Position numbers and translations under genes: made by a program. A stretch of 11,423 nt of DNA from Acidobacteriota bacterium (GTDB lineage: Bacteria; Acidobacteriota; Vicinamibacteria; Vicinamibacterales; Vicinamibacteraceae): the NCBI GenBank assembly GCA_023427865.1, contig JAEYZV010000001.1, positions 1 to 11,423 of the forward strand. Reading direction: 5' to 3'. This document shows, piece by piece, positions 7,790 through 11,423 of this stretch; positions within the stretch are counted from its first letter, which is position 1; the number at the start of each line of letters is the position of its first letter. The notes under the pieces are model-generated. The model was not told the origin of the DNA. It made no database searches and saw nothing but the letters and a program-made list of their open reading frames with translations.

Positions 7790-8893
7790 TCATCCCGCCG
7801 CCGGCGTGTCGGCGCGACGATCGCTCGCGGACTGGGCTGCGGCGAGTGCGACCTCCGACGGCAGGTCCTCGGGACGGATCTCCTCGTCGCCCAGCAGGCG
7901 GTCGGCGAGCCACTCGTGCACTGGCGGCTCGGGGCGGGCGAGCAATGCCTCGAGCGGCGTTCGCGGCGAGGCGTGCACGGCACGCTCCTGCATCGGCACG
8001 TAGGACCCGTCGGGCTGACGCGGGATGTGCCGGCACCACAGCCCCAGGTGCCACACGAGAAACGGGCGGATGCGTGTTCGTCCCCGCTCGTCGTTCCCGA
8101 AATGGGCGCGCGCCAGCGCCACGTACCGTCGATAGGTGCCGACGCGGCCCTCGGCGGAGTCGTCGACCGACTCCCCGTGCGCTTCGGCGAAGAGCCACGG
8201 CTTTATGAGCGCACCGCGGGCGATCATCACCGCCTGGACACCGGAGATTGCCCGACTTCGCGCGATGTCCTCGGGGAACAGGATGTCGCCATTGCCGACG
8301 ACCGGCACGCGGACGGCCGCGGCCACCTCGCCGATTGCTGCCCAGTCGGCGGCGAAGCGGTAGCGCGCGCTGCGCGTCCGGCCATGGACGAAGAGGGCGT
8401 CGGCACCGCCGGCTTCGGCCGCGCGTGCAACATCCACCGCGTTTCGCTCGTCTTCATTCCAGCCGAGTCGAATCTTGGCGGTCACCGGCACGGGCCCGGC
8501 GCCCTCCTTCATGGCCGCCAGGAGCTTCTCGATACGACGCGGCTGGCGCAGCAGGGCCGACCCGAGGCCGCGACGGGTGAACTCGTCGATCGGGCAGCCG
8601 AGGTTGAGGTCCACGAAGTCCGCGCCGCGCGAGGCGACGAGTTCGGCGCCCCATCGCAGTTCGTCGGGTGTCCGGCCCGCCAGCTGCACGCCGAAACAGC
8701 GTTCGTCGGGCGCGCGCTGTATGAGGGCGAACTCGCTGCGCCGGCGATGTTGCAGGCTGCGGACGACGGCCATTTCGCTCATCGTGACGGTCGCCCCGAA
8801 CGACTGGCACAAGCGACGGTAGGGCAGGTTGCCGCCCCTGGTCATGGGGGCCATCACGAGAGCGGGGCCGGAGAGCACGGAGATGACGGACAT
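7790..8893 (-). CDS. dus: tRNA-dihydrouridine synthase, Dus3-like
   Basis: The 367-residue FMN-dependent TIM-barrel enzyme reduces uridine to dihydrouridine in tRNA using NAD(P)H. Motifs: the N-terminal flavin strand VMAPMTRGGNLPYRRLC (13-29), NLGCPIDEF with the catalytic cysteine C100, VTAKIRLGWNED (137-148; K140 binds flavin in the family), VHGRTRSARY (169-178), GNGDILFPEDI (200-210) and MIARGALIKPWLFAE (223-237). From memory, GNLPxRR, GCPID, GNGDIL and the last motif match eukaryotic Dus3 better than DusA, DusB or DusC. A C-terminal helical region follows (RPFLVWHLGLWCRHIP), but the N-terminal CCCH zinc fingers of eukaryotic Dus3 are absent. The start is ATG 8893, just before the barrel. 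It is transcribed divergently from the STAS operon, and its stop abuts hairpin element B. Confidence 0.94.
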   Translation of the reverse strand: MSVISVLSGPALVMAPMTRGGNLPYRRLCQSFGATVTMSEMAVVRSLQHRRRSEFALIQRAPDERCFGVQLAGRTPDELRWGAELVASRGADFVDLNLGCPIDEFTRRGLGSALLRQPRRIEKLLAAMKEGAGPVPVTAKIRLGWNEDERNAVDVARAAEAGGADALFVHGRTRSARYRFAADWAAIGEVAAAVRVPVVGNGDILFPEDIARSRAISGVQAVMIARGALIKPWLFAEAHGESVDDSAEGRVGTYRRYVALARAHFGNDERGRTRIRPFLVWHLGLWCRHIPRQPDGSYVPMQERAVHASPRTPLEALLARPEPPVHEWLADRLLGDEEIRPEDLPSEVALAAAQSASDRRADTPAAG

Positions 8894-8978
8894 GCGGGCG
8901 CCGGTATGATAAGCGGTGGAAGGTGGCCGAGCTCGACCTTTGCGTCTACACTAGCGGCCATTCGGACGAGGAATTCTG
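8894..8978. promoter_or_regulatory. Divergent promoter region between dus and the STAS operon
   Basis: This 85-bp gap must hold the start signals for both directions unless transcription enters from elsewhere. On the minus strand TATCAT (8911-8906) is a fair -10 hexamer 13 bp before the dus ATG. On the plus strand TACACT (8947-8952) is a fair -10 before the STAS gene. Neither has a good -35 hexamer. GAGGA (8968-8972) is a clear ribosome-binding site six bases before ATG 8979. Confidence 0.4.
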
Positions 8979-9350
8979 ATGCCTCACCCGTTCAAGGTGC
9001 ACCGAACCGCTGCTGAAGGCGACGTGTCGGTGCTACATCTCGAGGGCTTCCTCGACGCGCACACCGCGCCCGTCTTCGAGCAGGCCATCCAGGCCGAGCT
9101 CGACGCCAACAGGTCACGCCTCGTGGTCGATGGCGAGAAGCTCACGTACATCTCGTCGGCCGGCCTCGGCGTCTTCATGGGGTTCATCGAGCAGATTCGC
9201 GAGCTCGGCGGCGACCTCAAGATCTGCGGCCTCAGCCCCAAGGTCCGTCAGATTTTCGAGATCCTCGGTTTCCAGGCCATCTACGACATGGTCGAAACCG
9301 TGCCCGACGCGATCCAGCGCTTCGCTTCCGCGCCGACGCGCGAGGCATGA
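8979..9350 (+). CDS. STAS-domain anti-sigma factor antagonist (RsbV/SpoIIAA-like)
   Basis: The 123-residue single STAS-domain protein is the switch in partner-switching regulation. Unphosphorylated, it binds the RsbW-like kinase and frees the kinase's other target; phosphorylated, it lets go. The core VLHLEGFLDAHTAPVFEQAI (18-37) and the phosphorylation loop LTYISSAGLGVFMGF (55-69) are typical; Ser60 aligns with the phosphoserine of SpoIIAA and RsbV. KICGLSPKVRQIFEILGF (81-98) is the usual C-terminal half. A clear GAGGA ribosome-binding site supports ATG 8979. Its stop overlaps the next start (ATGA), so it should be translationally coupled to the kinase that phosphorylates it. Confidence 0.93.
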   Translation: MPHPFKVHRTAAEGDVSVLHLEGFLDAHTAPVFEQAIQAELDANRSRLVVDGEKLTYISSAGLGVFMGFIEQIRELGGDLKICGLSPKVRQIFEILGFQAIYDMVETVPDAIQRFASAPTREA

Positions 9351-9787
9351 ACGACATGGCCTCCCTCGAGCGGACGATGACCCTGACAGTGCCCTCCGCG
9401 ACCGAGCACCTCGCGCAGATCCGGGAATTCGTCGCCAGCGTCGGCTCGCAGGCGGGCCTTGCCGACGACGATGTCGCCAAGCTGGAACTCGCCGTGGACG
9501 AGGCCTGCGCCAACGTCATCGAACACGCCCACGGACATGACCGCAACAAGGAAGTGACCGTCCGCGCCACGTTCGACGCCGCCACGCTTCGGATCGAGGT
9601 CGTGGACGAGGGCGAAGGCTTCGATCCCACCGCGGTGCCCTCCACCCCGGTCGAGCAGATGGTCCACGACCGGCGCACAGGCGGCCTCGGGCTCCGGGTC
9701 ATGAAGTCGCTGATGGACGAGGTCTCGTACGAGATCGTCCCAGGTGAACGCAACCGCCTCCGGCTCCTGAAACGCATCCAGAAGTAA
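9347..9787 (+). CDS. RsbW/SpoIIAB-like anti-sigma serine kinase (HATPase_c)
   Basis: The 146-residue GHKL ATPase consists of one HATPase domain. The N box is ELAVDEACANVIEHAH (47-62), where E52 and N56 match the Mg/ATP residues E46 and N50 of SpoIIAB. The G1 box is VVDEGEGFDP (85-94) and the G2 region is TGGLGLRVMKSLMDEV (111-126). It is expected to phosphorylate the upstream STAS protein and to sequester a sigma factor or another effector; no sigma gene is visible here, so the final target is unknown. The start ATG 9347 overlaps the STAS stop by four bases; M4 (9356) is a possible alternative. The phosphatase gene begins five bases after its stop. Confidence 0.92.
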   Translation: MNDMASLERTMTLTVPSATEHLAQIREFVASVGSQAGLADDDVAKLELAVDEACANVIEHAHGHDRNKEVTVRATFDAATLRIEVVDEGEGFDPTAVPSTPVEQMVHDRRTGGLGLRVMKSLMDEVSYEIVPGERNRLRLLKRIQK

Positions 9788-9792
9788 GGCCC

Positions 9793-11423
9793 GTGGCCCA
9801 CGTCTCCGTCAGTCGCCTCGAGTCCCTCCTGGAATCGGCGCAGCTGCTGCACGCCTCCCTCGATCTCGACAACCTCCTCAAGCACCTGCTGCGCACCGTG
9901 ATGGGCCGCCTGCTCGTGACGCGTGCGGTCATCGCCATCGACAGCGGCGACGGCCCCTGCGTCGCCATGGCGCGGGGAGTGCCCGAAGCGCCGGTCGGCA
10001 CGCCGTTCGATGCCACACGCGCGCTCGAGCTCGGCCTGCCGCACCAGATGCCCATCGGCGTGTCGCCGAGCGTGGGCGTGCTCGCGCCGGCAACGCCGGC
10101 GCGCCCCGCCGTCGACGCCGAGGAGCGCGAGTTCCTTGCGGCGCTGCTCGGCATCGCCGCGACGGGCATCAGCAACGCCCGCGCACACGCACAGGCCACA
10201 CGCCTCAATCGGGATCTCGATCGCAAGATCCAGGAGTTGCGCACGCTGATGGAGCTCGGGCGCGCGTTCTCGCGCGTCAACGAGGTCGACGAAGTGGCGC
10301 GCATCCTCGGCCTGACGCTTGCAGGCCAGTGGATGGCCACGCGCTACGCCATCGCCGTGTGCCGCGATGGGTTCGGCACCGTGTCGCGACAGCAGGGCGT
10401 GAAGCTGCCGCCGCTCTCCACCTACATCGAGGCCTTGCACGAACTGCCGGAGGCGTCGCTCGTCGAGGACCTCGAGGATCCGGTGGTGCGTCGGCTGTTC
10501 GAGGAGCACAAGCTGTGTGCGGTCTTCTCGCTGCGCAGCGGCGAGGAGGTCTGCGGGTTCGCAGCGCTCGGGCCGCGGCCAGGCAACCAGTCGTACACGC
10601 CGGCCGATCTGGAGCTCGGGACAGGCATGGCGGCGCAGGCAGTCGTCGCGTTCGACAACTGCTGGTACTTCCGCGAGATGCTCGACAAGAAGCAGTACGA
10701 GAAGGAGCTGGCCGTGGCGGCGAGCATCCAGCAGGGCCTGTTCCCCTCGTCGCTGCCGTCGCTCTCGGGATTCGACGTGGCGGCGATGAACCGCCCGGCG
10801 CAGCAGGTGGGCGGCGACTACTACGACGTGCTGACGCTCACCGACGGCGACGACGATGCGTGCCTGTTCTGCGTGGCCGACGTCTCGGGCAAGGGCCTGG
10901 CGGCCTCGCTGCTGATGAGCACGATCCAGGCGACGTTGAGGGCGCTGCTGGGTCGCGAGGCGTCACTGGCCGAACTCGCCTTGCGCGCCAACGAATTGCT
11001 GTTTGCGACGACGCCGGGGAGCAAGTACGCGACGGCGGCGCTCGTGCTCGCGTATCCGCTGACGGGCGAGTGCAGGTACGTCAGCGGCGGGCACACGGAG
11101 TCGTTGCTGCTGCGCGACAACGGCCTGCGCGACTGGCTGGGGGCGACCGGCGTGCCGCTCGGGCTGTTCCCGGGGATGAAGTGGGAAGAGGTGTCGTTGC
11201 AGCTGGAAGCCGGCGACGTGCTGGTGCTCTATTCGGACGGCGTCAGCGAAGCGCAGACCATCACCTACGACGAGTTCGGTCCCGAGCGGCTCGCCGCCAT
11301 CGTCGAACGCGAGCGGCATCGCCCTGCGTCGGCGATCATCGATGCCATCGTCGCTGCCATCGACACGTTCGTCGAGGGCGCCCCGCAGTTCGACGACATC
11401 ACGTTGATGGTGATCAAGAGAGT
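9793..11423 (+). CDS. GAF-type sensor PP2C/SpoIIE phosphatase (RsbU-like), 3' end cut by the window
   Basis: The frame from GTG 9793 is open for 543 codons to the window edge. The C-terminal PP2C/SpoIIE domain (about 310-543) has SIQQGLFPSSLP (311-322), QVGGDYYDV (338-346; metal-binding D342), VADVSGKGLAASLLMS (361-376; D363), YVSGGH (429-434), LYSDGVSEAQ (479-488; D482) and FDDITLMVIKR (533-543). The last motif usually ends the domain, so only a few codons are probably missing. Two GAF-like regions (about 5-130 and 148-295) precede it, joined by a charged helix (ATRLNRDLDRKIQELRTLME, 135-154) that may be a coiled coil. It should dephosphorylate the STAS protein in response to a ligand or redox signal. 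It lacks predicted membrane segments, so it is likely cytoplasmic. The GTG start is favoured by the five-base gap after the kinase; ATG 9901 would cut into the first GAF region. Confidence 0.92.
   Translation, partial: MAHVSVSRLESLLESAQLLHASLDLDNLLKHLLRTVMGRLLVTRAVIAIDSGDGPCVAMARGVPEAPVGTPFDATRALELGLPHQMPIGVSPSVGVLAPATPARPAVDAEEREFLAALLGIAATGISNARAHAQATRLNRDLDRKIQELRTLMELGRAFSRVNEVDEVARILGLTLAGQWMATRYAIAVCRDGFGTVSRQQGVKLPPLSTYIEALHELPEASLVEDLEDPVVRRLFEEHKLCAVFSLRSGEEVCGFAALGPRPGNQSYTPADLELGTGMAAQAVVAFDNCWYFREMLDKKQYEKELAVAASIQQGLFPSSLPSLSGFDVAAMNRPAQQVGGDYYDVLTLTDGDDDACLFCVADVSGKGLAASLLMSTIQATLRALLGREASLAELALRANELLFATTPGSKYATAALVLAYPLTGECRYVSGGHTESLLLRDNGLRDWLGATGVPLGLFPGMKWEEVSLQLEAGDVLVLYSDGVSEAQTITYDEFGPERLAAIVERERHRPASAIIDAIVAAIDTFVEGAPQFDDITLMVIKR

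Noticed and set aside
9232..10509. Open frame antisense to the kinase and phosphatase genes (425 residues)
   Set aside because: The plus-strand genes have clear HATPase and GAF/PP2C motifs. The antisense product shows none.

Overview
The window looks like a chromosomal segment of a GC-rich, non-actinobacterial bacterium. Strong G/C preference at third codon positions, runs of dispersed TCCCGAR-type heptamers and AT-rich GAATTTCAGAATTGC hairpin elements between genes suggest an acidobacterial (Vicinamibacteria-like) genome. That placement is inference from overall style, not a phylogenetic result. No rRNA, tRNA, CRISPR array, insertion sequence or phage gene is visible. No gene-free stretch exceeds about 200 bp.

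Layout. (1) The left half, plus strand, holds a DNA-repair pair: the RecQ helicase gene (25-1866), a hairpin terminator, then the error-prone polymerase gene dnaE2 (2069-5845). The usual imuA/imuB partners are not seen. The polymerase gene is riddled with repeats. A heptamer array abuts its start codon. One coding insertion (about residues 850-971) carries a heptamer block and a zinc-ribbon-like CxxC...CxxC segment bracketed by 27-bp direct repeats. A second coding insertion (residues 1056-1111) is four copies of a 14-residue (42-nt) unit. (2) The middle, minus strand, runs dus (tRNA-dihydrouridine synthase of Dus3 type), a hairpin repeat, a GHMP sugar kinase, an AbrB-type antitoxin and a VapC-like PIN toxin. 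It ends at a second copy of the hairpin repeat, which separates vapC from the convergent dnaE2. The PIN protein lacks one expected acidic residue. (3) The right end, plus strand and divergent from dus, is a partner-switching module: a STAS anti-anti-sigma protein, an RsbW-like HATPase kinase, and a GAF-type sensor PP2C/SpoIIE phosphatase that runs off the window a few codons before its expected end.

How they work together. In the right-hand operon the phosphatase should dephosphorylate the STAS protein and the RsbW-like kinase should phosphorylate it, so that signals sensed by the phosphatase set the free level of an anti-sigma or other target; no sigma factor gene is in view. RecQ and DnaE2 both act at damaged or stalled DNA but need not be co-regulated, because a terminator-like hairpin lies between them. 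The most unusual features are the repeat-built insertions inside dnaE2, the two related hairpin elements that fill whole intergenic gaps, the Dus3-like character of the bacterial Dus, and the altered PIN active site.
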